From positions 1 through 64,000 of the forward strand of contig JBJXFE010000013.1 of NCBI GenBank assembly GCA_046153875.1: a stretch of DNA of 64,000 nucleotides, in the 5' to 3' direction. This document shows positions 8,263 through 16,407 of this stretch, one piece after another; the first letter of the stretch is position 1; the number at the start of each line of letters is the position of its first letter. This stretch comes from JBJXFE01 sp046153875 (GTDB taxonomy: Bacteria > Planctomycetota > Phycisphaerae > Phycisphaerales > UBA1924). A model generated the notes under the pieces. It searched no databases, was not told the DNA's origin, and saw nothing but the letters and a program-made list of their open reading frames with translations. The position numbers were made by a program, and so were the translations under genes.

Positions 8263-9537
8263 ATGACGACACGACGCGAGTTCATCAAGTCGGCGGCCGC
8301 GGCCGCCGCGGCGGTCGGCGTTCCGGGGCTCGTCGCGCGTGGCGCTCATGCGCACGGGGCCGAGCGGTTGCGCGTCGGGCTCATCGGGTGCGGGGGACGC
8401 GGCACGGGCGCGGCGGCGGACGCCCTGAGCGCGTCGCCCTACGCCGAAGTCACCGCGATGGCCGACGTCTTCGCGGATCGACTTTCGGGGAGCCTGGCGG
8501 GGCTGCGCGGCCTTGACCCCACGCTGGCCGACCGCGTGAAGGTGAGCGAGGACCGCTGCTTTGTCGGCTTCGACGCGTACAGGGACCTGCTGGCCCTGCG
8601 CGACGTGGACCTGGTGATCCTCGCGACTCCGCCGCACTTCCGCCCGATGCACTTCGAGGCGGCGATCGCCGCCGGCAAGCACGTGTTCATGGAGAAGCCC
8701 GTGGCGGTGGACGGGCCGGGTATCCGCCGGGTGCTGGCCTCGGGTGTGATCGCGGATGAAAAGCGGCTGTGCGTGGTTGCCGGCACGCAGCGCCGGCACG
8801 AGCGGTGCTACCTTGAGACGCTCGCGCGGCTGGGGGACGGGGCGATCGGGCGGATCGTCACCGCGCGGTGCTACTGGAATCAGGGCGGTCTGTGGAAACA
8901 CGATCGCCAGCCGCAGTGGACCGACATGGAGTGGCAGCTGCGCAACTGGCTGTACTTCGCGTGGCTCTCGGGCGACCACATCGTCGAGCAGCACGTGCAC
9001 AATCTCGACGTGTGCAACTGGGCGATCGGCGCCCATCCCCTGCGGTGCATGGGCATGGGCGGGCGGCAGGTCCGCACCGACCCGGCCTACGGGCACGTCT
9101 TCGACCACTTCGCCATCGAGTACGAGTACCCCGGCGGCGTCACGATGACCAGCATGTGCCGGCAGATCGCCGGGTGCGCCGACCGCGTCGAAGAGGTCAT
9201 CACAGGGACGAATGGGGCGAGCGTGACGAGTTCGGGGCGGGCCGCGATCTCGGGGGCCCATGCGTGGACGTTCCAGGGCGAGAACCCGACGCCCTACGTC
9301 CGCGAGCACGCGGACCTGGCGTCGGCGATCTCTTCCGGCACGCGGCTCAACGAGGCGCGGAATGTCGCCGAGGCGACGCTGACGGCGATCATGGGCCGCA
9401 TGAGCGCCTACACGGGCAAGGAAGTTACGTGGGAGCAGGCGCTGAACAGCGCCGAGGACCTGTCGCCGGGCGCCTACGGGTTCGGGCCGCTGTCCGTGCC
9501 GCCGGTGGCGGTGCCGGGTCGGACGCCGCTGGCGTGA
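8263..9537 (+). CDS. Tat-exported Gfo/Idh/MocA family oxidoreductase (copy 2)
   Basis: A 424-residue paralogue of the preceding gene, with the same plan: Tat signal TTRREFIKSAAAAAAAVGVP, Rossmann motif GLIGCGGRGTG, EKP motif in GKHVFMEKPVAVD, and LSGDHIVEQHVHNLDVCNWA. ATG 8263 is chosen over an in-frame ATG at 8248 because GGAAGGGA lies just upstream. The pair probably arose by tandem duplication and has diverged in the substrate-binding half (for example CYWNQGGLWKH here against TYHTGTLGKRP in copy 1), which suggests successive or alternative substrates. It is followed after 11 bases by the TIM-barrel gene. Confidence 0.88.
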   Translation: MTTRREFIKSAAAAAAAVGVPGLVARGAHAHGAERLRVGLIGCGGRGTGAAADALSASPYAEVTAMADVFADRLSGSLAGLRGLDPTLADRVKVSEDRCFVGFDAYRDLLALRDVDLVILATPPHFRPMHFEAAIAAGKHVFMEKPVAVDGPGIRRVLASGVIADEKRLCVVAGTQRRHERCYLETLARLGDGAIGRIVTARCYWNQGGLWKHDRQPQWTDMEWQLRNWLYFAWLSGDHIVEQHVHNLDVCNWAIGAHPLRCMGMGGRQVRTDPAYGHVFDHFAIEYEYPGGVTMTSMCRQIAGCADRVEEVITGTNGASVTSSGRAAISGAHAWTFQGENPTPYVREHADLASAISSGTRLNEARNVAEATLTAIMGRMSAYTGKEVTWEQALNSAEDLSPGAYGFGPLSVPPVAVPGRTPLA

Positions 9538-9548
9538 GGAGATGGACG

Positions 9549-10466
9549 ATGACCACGCGACGCGAGTTCCTGGCGACAACGGGGGTGGCGGCGTTGGCCT
9601 CGGGTTCAATCGGCGCCGCGGTCGCGGCCCAACCAACCGGGGCGGAGCGCGGGTTCACGCTCAAGTACGCGCCGCACTTCGGCATGTTCGGCGCCCACGC
9701 CGGGCCCGACCCGGTCGAGCAACTCAAGTTCATGGCTGGCCAGGGGTTCACCGCCCTTGAGGACAACGGCATGACCGGGCGACCGGTCGACGAGCAGGAA
9801 CGCATCGCGAGGGAGATGTCGCGCCTGAACATGACGATGGGGGTGTTCGTGGCCAGCCCGGACACGTCGTGGGGTCCGAACTACGTGACGGGCAAGGCGG
9901 AGGGACGTGACAAGTTCCTGGCCGACTGCCGCGCCGCGGTCGAGGTGGCGAAACGCGTCAACGCACGATGGATGACCGTCGTCCCCGGCACGCTCGAGCC
10001 GCGCCTGGAGATGGATTACCAGACGGCCAACGTCATCGACGCGCTGCGTCGCGCGGCCGAGATCTTCGAGCCGCACGGGCTCGTGATGGTGCTCGAGCCT
10101 CTCAACCCCTGGCGGGACCACCCGGGGATGTTCCTGACCAAGATCCCGCAGGCGTACATGATCTGCAAGGCCGTGAAGAGCCCGGCTTGCAAGATTCTCT
10201 TCGACATCTACCACCAGCAGATCACCGAGGGGAACCTGATCCCCAACATGGACCGGGCGTGGGACGAGGTCGCGTACCTGCAGATCGGGGACAACCCGGG
10301 GCGGAACGAGCCGACCACGGGCGAGATCAACTACGCGAACGTCTTCCGGCATGTTCGCGCCAAGGGGTTCACCGGCGTGCTCGGCATGGAGCACGGCAAC
10401 AGCAAGGGCGGAACCGACGGCGAACGGGCCGTGATCGACGCGTACCGCGCGTGCGACCCTAGGTGA
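9549..10466 (+). CDS. Tat-exported hydroxypyruvate-isomerase-like TIM barrel protein
   Basis: A 305-residue AP endonuclease 2/xylose-isomerase-like TIM barrel. It opens with a Tat signal (TTRREFLATTGVAALASG). Family features are GLVMVLEPLNPW (metal-ligand Glu on a strand), KILFDIYHQQITEGNLI (Asp and His ligands), VAYLQIGDNPGRNEPTTGEI (typical of hydroxypyruvate isomerase and relatives), and the last ligand Glu in GVLGMEHGNS. ATG 9549 is preceded by GAGGAG. It forms one transcription unit with the two oxidoreductases, so it likely isomerises the keto-sugar or keto-acid they make or use. The last eight bases overlap the convergent methyltransferase gene. Confidence 0.86.
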   Translation: MTTRREFLATTGVAALASGSIGAAVAAQPTGAERGFTLKYAPHFGMFGAHAGPDPVEQLKFMAGQGFTALEDNGMTGRPVDEQERIAREMSRLNMTMGVFVASPDTSWGPNYVTGKAEGRDKFLADCRAAVEVAKRVNARWMTVVPGTLEPRLEMDYQTANVIDALRRAAEIFEPHGLVMVLEPLNPWRDHPGMFLTKIPQAYMICKAVKSPACKILFDIYHQQITEGNLIPNMDRAWDEVAYLQIGDNPGRNEPTTGEINYANVFRHVRAKGFTGVLGMEHGNSKGGTDGERAVIDAYRACDPR

Positions 10467-11148
10467 CCCGGCGGAGGTACCCGCCGGGGTTGAACGTCAG
10501 CAGAAGTTTTTCACGCGCGCGGTCGATTTCGAAGCAATCATTCTCACGCAGGAACTCCTGCACGGCCTCGAAGGCGCCGGCCCCGTCTTCGCTGCGGTCG
10601 GGGGCGTGGTCGGTGTGCACCGGGTGCCCGTTGATGTTCGTGTCCTCCACGATCAGGTGGCAGCCCGGCGCGACGAGCGGTGACCAGAGCCGAAGCTCGG
10701 CCAGGACGTGCTCGCGCGAGTGGATCGAATCGAGCACGACCACAGCGCGCTCGCGGGGCGCGATCCGCGCACGGACGGTTTCCACCATCGACGGCTCGAT
10801 CGAGGAACCCGTGATGTAGCTCACGCGCGGGTGGGCCCGACGCCCGGGCAGTTCCCGGGTGTCGATCGTGACGACGCGCCCGTGCCCCATCGCGTCGCAG
10901 ACGGACGCCAGGAAGAGCGCGCTGCCGCCGTGGGCGGTGCCGGTCTCGACGATCACGTCCGGCCTCGACTCGTGCAGGATCTCCTGGTAGACCCAGAGGT
11001 CGAGCGGGCACTTGTACGCGGGCACGCCGAGCCACGACACCCGCTCCCAGAGGCGCGCGTGGTAGAACGCCTCGTGGAACTTGTCCGCGCGATCGCGCCG
11101 TTCGGCGTCGGTGAACTCCGGCATGTTCGGAGGCGGCGGGGTGGGCAC
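10459..11148 (-). CDS. CmcI-like cephalosporin-hydroxylase-family methyltransferase
   Basis: A 229-residue class I SAM methyltransferase of the CmcI/rhamnosyl O-methyltransferase type, common in surface-polysaccharide loci. Visible are YQEILHESRPDVIVETGTAHG (SAM-binding acidic strand and glycine turn), GRVVTIDTRE, VVVLDSIHSREHVLAELRLW and the metal-site region HLIVEDTNINGHPVH. The start is uncertain: GTG 11148 lies just after the stop of the upstream HAD gene, and an in-frame ATG at 11124 is possible. As last gene of the minus-strand glycan operon it probably O-methylates a sugar of the exported polymer. Confidence 0.78.
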   Translation of the reverse strand: MPTPPPPNMPEFTDAERRDRADKFHEAFYHARLWERVSWLGVPAYKCPLDLWVYQEILHESRPDVIVETGTAHGGSALFLASVCDAMGHGRVVTIDTRELPGRRAHPRVSYITGSSIEPSMVETVRARIAPRERAVVVLDSIHSREHVLAELRLWSPLVAPGCHLIVEDTNINGHPVHTDHAPDRSEDGAGAFEAVQEFLRENDCFEIDRAREKLLLTFNPGGYLRRVT

Positions 11149-11153
11149 GGCGT

Positions 11154-13463
11154 TCAGACTTTCTTACGGCGGCGCAGGGGGCGCGTGACGATCCGGTAGA
11201 TGGGCGAGGCGTGCAGGCCCTCGACGAACCTGTACGTGCGGCTCGCCCGCAGCCGCTCCAGCCGCGCCTCGGCCGTCTCGAACTCGACCGGGCGGTCCCA
11301 ATCCGGGCCCCAGCGCCGGCGCGCGTACAACGCGAAGACGGGTGTGCGTTTGATGGCGTTCACGACGCGCCAGGCGCGCGACCCCTCGAGCAGCTCGAGC
11401 TCGCGTTTGGCCTCGATGATCCCCATCGTGGGGCGGGCGGGCGCGGGGATCTTCGCGGCGGCCTCGGCGTTGTAGCGGTGCAGCAGCCCCCGACGCCGGT
11501 TGAGCCGCAGGAAGCCCTGGGGCCAGTTGGTCCACTCGACGACGCGGACGAACTCGCGCCAGCCTTTCTCGGAACGGCGGGCGCGCCACGCCAGACCCCA
11601 CGGCAGCCGCCCGTGCTTGCGGACGACGCCGCCCTCACCGAACATCTCGTCGTGGGCGAGCGAGAAGAACGCCCGCGCGAGCACCCGTGGCGGATTCCGC
11701 ACCAGGCCGCTGAGCCGCCCGAGCGCGGCCGGGCGGAGTTCATCGGACCACACCGCGTGCCGTCGGCACCACGCGGCGACCAGGGGCGCCGCCGCCAGCA
11801 CCCCCTCCTGGAGGTGGCGGATGTAGCGCTCGTGGACGGCGTTCTCGTCCTCGTGGTCGCAGCGCAGCACGTCGATGGCCCCGTCGGGGCGCCGCGTGTA
11901 ACCACGGATGCTCCCGCGTCCCGAGTTGCAGACCATCTCCAGCGGAGCCACGAACCGCAGCAGCGCCGCCACGTCGGCCGGATCGCGCCGCGGGTCGGGG
12001 CCGAACGCGGTCTTCGTCGTGTTCGCGGGCTGGTCGTTGAGCAGCGGCTGGAGCCCGAGGTAGATGCCGTGGAGGCGCGTGCCGGGGAGCAGGTAGGCGA
12101 GGTTGTCCTGGATCGTGCCCCGCCACCCGATGTCCACGATGACGCGCGGCACACCGTCGTCCGTCAACCCGCGCGACGCGAAATGGGCGAGCGCGTCGGC
12201 CCGGCGTGTCCGCTGACGGCGCTCCAGCAGCCGCAGAAAGTGGCGGTCGCTCAGCAGCTCCCGCACGCGAGCGTCCTTCCACGGGTACCGGATGCGGTCG
12301 CGGGGATCGATCCCGTGCCGGGCCAGGAACGGCTCGGCGGCGACGGGTCCGACGTTGAACGTCCGCAGCAGCTGGGCCATCGATTGCGATGAGTAGAGGT
12401 TCCACACGCGCATCAGTTCGGCCGGTGTGAACGCGCGGAGCGACGGGAAGAACGTGGCGATGCGGCTCACTTCCACCAGCTCGGCGCGGGGGAACGGCAC
12501 GCCGGCGAGTTGCGTCGGGGCGATCGCCTCGTGGACCCGCTTGAAGAACTCGCCCTCGCGGGTGAAGTAATGGACGGTGGTGGCCCGGACGCGGGCCGCC
12601 TCCTCGGCCGCGAGCATCGCCAGACCCACAAAGACCGGAGCGAGTCCGAGCCCGATCTCGAACAGCCGACGGGCGTCGCCGGCCAGTCCGGTCGGCACGT
12701 GGCACGCGGCCCGGACTTCATGGTCCAACGGCCCCAGGTCCACGCCGCAGCCCGGGCCGCGGCGGGTGAACCGGTCGTGATGCGCGGCGGCGGTGGGGTC
12801 TTCGACGGGGTTCCTGAAGTGAACCGCGTCGATCCCGAGGGCGCGCGCCGGGCGGACGTCCGCGTCGGGGCTGTTGCCGACGTGCCGGTGCCGGTCGGGC
12901 GCGATGCCTGTCCGTTCGTGCAGGTGCGCGTACAAGCGGCCGGATTGCTTGTTGAGCATGTGGTCGCACGACGAAATCACGTGGTCGAATCGCAGTTCGG
13001 GCGCGCGGTCGGCGAGCAGTCGCCGGAGCATCGGTGAGGGCATGTAGAAATCGGAGAGGGCGGCGATCGTGCCGCCGCCCGCCTGCCGCACCATCGCGGC
13101 GCCGCGAGCGTCCGGGTACGTCACGTGGAGCTCCTGGGCCAACTCACGTCGGGCCAGGTCCGCGGCCAGCGCGGGCAGTCCACGCCACGTCTCGGGCATC
13201 GCCAGCACCCAGGACGCCCATTTCCGGAGCACTTCGTGGATCTCGTACTCCGGGTCGAGGCCCTGCGCCTGACGCCACTCGGCGATCTGCCTCTCGGCCG
13301 CGACGCGAGCCCTGAACAGGTGCCACGGCGTCGCGTTGGGGTCCTTGAGCAGGTCGCGGAAGCGCACCCAGACGTGCCACGCGGTGTGGAGCTTCACCTC
13401 GTCCGGGTGGCACCGGCGACGCAGCAACGTATCCCAGACGTCGAAGGTGTGCAGGGCCGTCAT
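11154..13463 (-). CDS. HAD-domain surface-polysaccharide protein with C-terminal tandem motif
   Basis: A 769-residue protein. Residues 1 to about 190 form a HAD hydrolase domain: motif I FDVWDTLL with both aspartates, motif II ALSDFYMPS, a lysine in MLNKQSGRLY, and an HVGNSPDADV motif IV. It resembles predicted HAD hydrolases encoded in polysaccharide clusters. The middle region (about 200-640) includes HYFTREGEFFKRVHEA and VDIGWRGTIQDNLAYLLPG and is typical of that large family; function unknown. The last ~85 residues carry SRAWRVVNAIKRTPVFALYA and SRTYRFVEGLHASPIYR, a repeat shared with the neighbouring glycosyltransferase. ATG 13463 overlaps the stop of that gene (ATGA). The same frame stays open upstream to 14657 but that part is not coding. 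Confidence 0.75.
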   Translation of the reverse strand: MTALHTFDVWDTLLRRRCHPDEVKLHTAWHVWVRFRDLLKDPNATPWHLFRARVAAERQIAEWRQAQGLDPEYEIHEVLRKWASWVLAMPETWRGLPALAADLARRELAQELHVTYPDARGAAMVRQAGGGTIAALSDFYMPSPMLRRLLADRAPELRFDHVISSCDHMLNKQSGRLYAHLHERTGIAPDRHRHVGNSPDADVRPARALGIDAVHFRNPVEDPTAAAHHDRFTRRGPGCGVDLGPLDHEVRAACHVPTGLAGDARRLFEIGLGLAPVFVGLAMLAAEEAARVRATTVHYFTREGEFFKRVHEAIAPTQLAGVPFPRAELVEVSRIATFFPSLRAFTPAELMRVWNLYSSQSMAQLLRTFNVGPVAAEPFLARHGIDPRDRIRYPWKDARVRELLSDRHFLRLLERRQRTRRADALAHFASRGLTDDGVPRVIVDIGWRGTIQDNLAYLLPGTRLHGIYLGLQPLLNDQPANTTKTAFGPDPRRDPADVAALLRFVAPLEMVCNSGRGSIRGYTRRPDGAIDVLRCDHEDENAVHERYIRHLQEGVLAAAPLVAAWCRRHAVWSDELRPAALGRLSGLVRNPPRVLARAFFSLAHDEMFGEGGVVRKHGRLPWGLAWRARRSEKGWREFVRVVEWTNWPQGFLRLNRRRGLLHRYNAEAAAKIPAPARPTMGIIEAKRELELLEGSRAWRVVNAIKRTPVFALYARRRWGPDWDRPVEFETAEARLERLRASRTYRFVEGLHASPIYRIVTRPLRRRKKV

Positions 13464-14956
13464 GGCGCGGTGCGCTCCGGGGCGCGCGCGCCCGGCCCAC
13501 GCCCGCCGCGGCGGGCGTATACGCGGTAGACGCCCGTGCGCTTCATCGAGTGGATCAGCCGGTACAGACGGCTGCGCGTGATGCGGTCCAGCCGCTGCCG
13601 GGGGTCCTCGCTCGGGTCGGGCAGGTCCCAGCCCGCGCCGAAGCGGGCCTGGGCGTAGGCGCGGTAGAACACCGAGCGTCGGATGGACTGCACCAGGCGC
13701 CAGGCGCGCGATCGTTCGATGCTCGCGACCTCGGCGCGCGCCAGCGCCGTGGCGTGGTCGTCGTCGCACGCCGCGCACTCGTCCGCCAGGGTCCGGCCGT
13801 CGGCGGGCGAGGGCGACGGGCGATGGCCGTCGCGGCGGGCCGGGGCATCGTACAACGGCGCGATCGACACCGCCCTCGACGCCCAGTGGTCCGTCGTGCC
13901 CGCGAGGATGTCCTCCACGGCGGCCGAGAACTCGGCGTACCCGCGCTCCAGGCCCCGGTCCGCCATGAACCGCGTGCCGGCGCGGGCCATCGCCTCGGCC
14001 CGCTCCCGGCGGTCCAGCACCTCGATCACCGCCGCGGCGATCGATTCCGGCGTCTGTTCCGCCAGCAGGATTGCGTCGGGCGGCATGTCGTACAGGTTGT
14101 TCTCGCGGTGGACGTCCACGACGGGCAGCCCGGCGGCCATCATCTCGAAGGGGATGCGCGACGGGTTGCTCGAGCTGATGCACAGCCCGACGCCGCAGCG
14201 GTTGTAGAGCGCGTTGCACTCCTCCACGCCGAGCAGCCCCAGGTCGCGGAACATCGGGCGGGATGGGCCGTCGCGCGAGCCGTAGAGGTACACGGTCACC
14301 CCCGGGCGCCGCCGCTTGACGATCTCCAGGGCCATCAGGCCCAGCCGCGGGCAGCGCCGCGGCTTCTCGGGCTGATGGATGAAGCACACCGCGCGTTCGC
14401 GCGGGACGCCGGGCACACGTCGGTAGACGGCGCGGTCGGCGCCGAACTCGAACCACGTGGCGCGCCCGCCGAACTCGCCCGTCAGCTTCCGCGTCAGCCA
14501 GCGCCCGATCGTTACAGCGGTCAGGCCCAGGCGGTAGGAGTTCTCGGCCAGAAGGAACCCGTCGCCCATGGGGTTGAAGTACGCCTCGAAATCCTGGACG
14601 AAGTAGGCCTTGCGCACCCCCGGCGGCAGGGCCGCCACGATCGGGGCGGTCCACCACGCCGTCGCGAACGCCAGGTCGTAGCCGGCGCGCAGCCCGAAGC
14701 CCGCGTACACGGCGGGTCGGTCATAACCGAAGAGTCGGCGCACCTCGTCGCGGACGGCCTCATCGGCGGCCGCGGGGTCCGTGCCCGGCGCCGGCCTGTG
14801 GTCCACGTAGAGGTCGCAGGCGTGCCCCCGGGCCGTGAGGGCCTCGGCGTTCTGCACGATCGTGCGAAGACCTCCCGAACCCTCGATCATCCCGGGGGCG
14901 AACCAGGCGATGCGGGCCGGCCCGGTGTGGGGCGCCATGGAGGTCGCGGGGATCAT
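13460..14956 (-). CDS. WsaF-like (rhamnosyl) glycosyltransferase
   Basis: A 498-residue glycosyltransferase with a GT-B fold resembling WsaF, the beta-rhamnosyltransferase of S-layer glycan synthesis. Supporting segments are IAWFAPGMIEGSGGLRTIVQ (N-terminal Rossmann half), KAYFVQDFEAYFNPMGDGF (family hallmark VQDFExxFxPxG), VCFIHQPEKPRR, and the nucleotide-sugar region LCISSSNPSRIPFEMMAAGL with the conserved acidic residue. From about residue 415 come two copies of a short motif, SRAWRLVQSIRRSVFYRAYA and SRLYRLIHSMKRTGVYRVYA, matching the end of the downstream HAD protein. The start ATG 14956 overlaps the upstream stop (ATGA). Probable role: cytoplasmic elongation of a lipid-linked glycan for Wzm/Wzt export. 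Confidence 0.82.
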   Translation of the reverse strand: MIPATSMAPHTGPARIAWFAPGMIEGSGGLRTIVQNAEALTARGHACDLYVDHRPAPGTDPAAADEAVRDEVRRLFGYDRPAVYAGFGLRAGYDLAFATAWWTAPIVAALPPGVRKAYFVQDFEAYFNPMGDGFLLAENSYRLGLTAVTIGRWLTRKLTGEFGGRATWFEFGADRAVYRRVPGVPRERAVCFIHQPEKPRRCPRLGLMALEIVKRRRPGVTVYLYGSRDGPSRPMFRDLGLLGVEECNALYNRCGVGLCISSSNPSRIPFEMMAAGLPVVDVHRENNLYDMPPDAILLAEQTPESIAAAVIEVLDRRERAEAMARAGTRFMADRGLERGYAEFSAAVEDILAGTTDHWASRAVSIAPLYDAPARRDGHRPSPSPADGRTLADECAACDDDHATALARAEVASIERSRAWRLVQSIRRSVFYRAYAQARFGAGWDLPDPSEDPRQRLDRITRSRLYRLIHSMKRTGVYRVYARRGGRGPGARAPERTAP

Positions 14957-16407
14957 CCGAGCGCGCTCCCGTGGGCGGACCCATTCGCCGAGCCCGCGGG
15001 GGCGCGATTCGCCGGCATAATGACGGGCGAGGGCAGCGGGGCTCGCTCGGCCAGGCGGCGCGCGGCCCGGCGTCCGACCCGCGTTTCCATCAGGGCCGCA
15101 AGCTGGGTGCGCTGGGCGGCGATGATGTCCTCGACGTGCTCGGAGCGGACGGAGAGCAGCTCCACGTCGGTCTCGAGCCGTTCCAAGCGCGCCTTGAGTT
15201 CATCGTTCACGGCCTGCTGCTCCTTGAGGCGCCGCTGCAGCGCCGCCGCCTCCGCCTTGCGGCGTTCGTGCAGCGCGTTCACGCGGTCCATGTGGCCCGA
15301 CAGTTGCTCGTGTTTCTGTTGCGCGGCGTCCCGTTCGTGTTCGGTGTCGCGGAGTCGCTGTTCGCGGTCTGCCGCAGCGCGGCGGAGGTCCTGGAGCTTG
15401 TCGTAGCGCTCGCGCGCCATCGACTCCGCCGCGGCGAGCCGCTGATCCGACGCGGACAGTCGCTCGACCAGCGCATCGCGGTCCGCCGCGAGGGCCCGCG
15501 CGGCTTCGAGCCCTCGGCGCAGGTCGGCGGTCCACGCCTCGCGTTCACCGACCACCTGCTTCTGGCGTTCGACCAGCTCCTGCTTGCGCTCGTGCGCCGC
15601 CTGGAGTTCGTCGGCCAGCCGCGCGATCCGCTCGTCGCGCTCGCGCATCATCCGTTTCTGGCTCTGGACGGCTTCGCCCCGTTCCTCCATCATCGCGGTC
15701 AGGTCGCGGACCTCGATCCGGGCGAGCCGGTGCTCAGCCCGGTGCGTGTAGAGCATGATCCTTTCGTCGAGCCGCTGCGCGCGCAGCCCCGCGAGCCGCT
15801 CCGACCCCTTGGGGAAGAGCACGCCCAGCCCCCAGGAATGCTCGAAGGCAAAGGAAGGATGCCGCGCGGCGATCTCCTTCCAGAAGCTGGCCGAGCCGTA
15901 CCCGGTGGACGGCGCGGTGTCGTGGAAGAGCACGACGCCCTCGGGGGCGAGCTTGGGGAGCCACGCCGCGTAGTCGCACCGGCACGCCTCGTGCGTGTGC
16001 AGCCCGTCGATGTGCAGGATGTCCACCGACTCGTCCTCGACCCGCGGCAGCGCGTCGTTGAAGTACCCCTCGTGCAGCACGATGTCCTGCGTCGGGAAGT
16101 AGCGGTCGATGACCGTGCGTACGGCGGCGAGCACCTCACCGCCGTACGCCCCGGCGTGCTCGTCCCCCTTGAAAGTGTCCACGCCGATCAGCCGGGTCGG
16201 CAGCTTCTCGTCCTTGATCGCCTGCGCGAACGCGAAGAACGACGTGCCCCAGTGGACGCCCAGCTCCACGATCCGTCCCGGGCGCACCCATCGCACCAGG
16301 TCGTAGGCGAAGTTGCGGTGCCCCGACCACGGGTACACCGGATTCAGCGGCACCACCGCGTCGGCCTGGAACTCGGGGTCCGAGATGGTCCATTCAGGCC
16401 GGCTCAA
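14953..16407 (-). CDS. SAM methyltransferase fused to a long coiled coil (WbdD-like arrangement)
   Basis: A 484-residue protein. Residues 1 to about 200 are a class I methyltransferase: GRIVELGVHWGTS (SAM loop, about 45-56), RLIGVDTFKGD, VDILHIDGLHTHEACRCDYA and GVVLFHDTAPSTGYGS, the last typical of glycan-modifying members. Residues about 225-445 are almost uninterrupted heptads rich in Glu, Arg, Gln and Ala, a long coiled coil. A low-complexity tail with SANGSAHGSALG ends the protein. The start is TTG 16407, overlapping the wzt stop by 14 bases, with GAGG upstream. Inference: a chain-terminating methyltransferase whose coil could act as a molecular ruler, by analogy with WbdD, although the WbdD kinase domain is missing. 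Confidence 0.78.
   Translation of the reverse strand: MSRPEWTISDPEFQADAVVPLNPVYPWSGHRNFAYDLVRWVRPGRIVELGVHWGTSFFAFAQAIKDEKLPTRLIGVDTFKGDEHAGAYGGEVLAAVRTVIDRYFPTQDIVLHEGYFNDALPRVEDESVDILHIDGLHTHEACRCDYAAWLPKLAPEGVVLFHDTAPSTGYGSASFWKEIAARHPSFAFEHSWGLGVLFPKGSERLAGLRAQRLDERIMLYTHRAEHRLARIEVRDLTAMMEERGEAVQSQKRMMRERDERIARLADELQAAHERKQELVERQKQVVGEREAWTADLRRGLEAARALAADRDALVERLSASDQRLAAAESMARERYDKLQDLRRAAADREQRLRDTEHERDAAQQKHEQLSGHMDRVNALHERRKAEAAALQRRLKEQQAVNDELKARLERLETDVELLSVRSEHVEDIIAAQRTQLAALMETRVGRRAARRLAERAPLPSPVIMPANRAPAGSANGSAHGSALG

Noticed and set aside
13464..14657. Upstream extension of the HAD gene frame to a 1167-residue product
   Set aside because: The extra part overlaps the WsaF-like gene in another frame and has shadow composition; the real start is ATG 13463 in an ATGA overlap.
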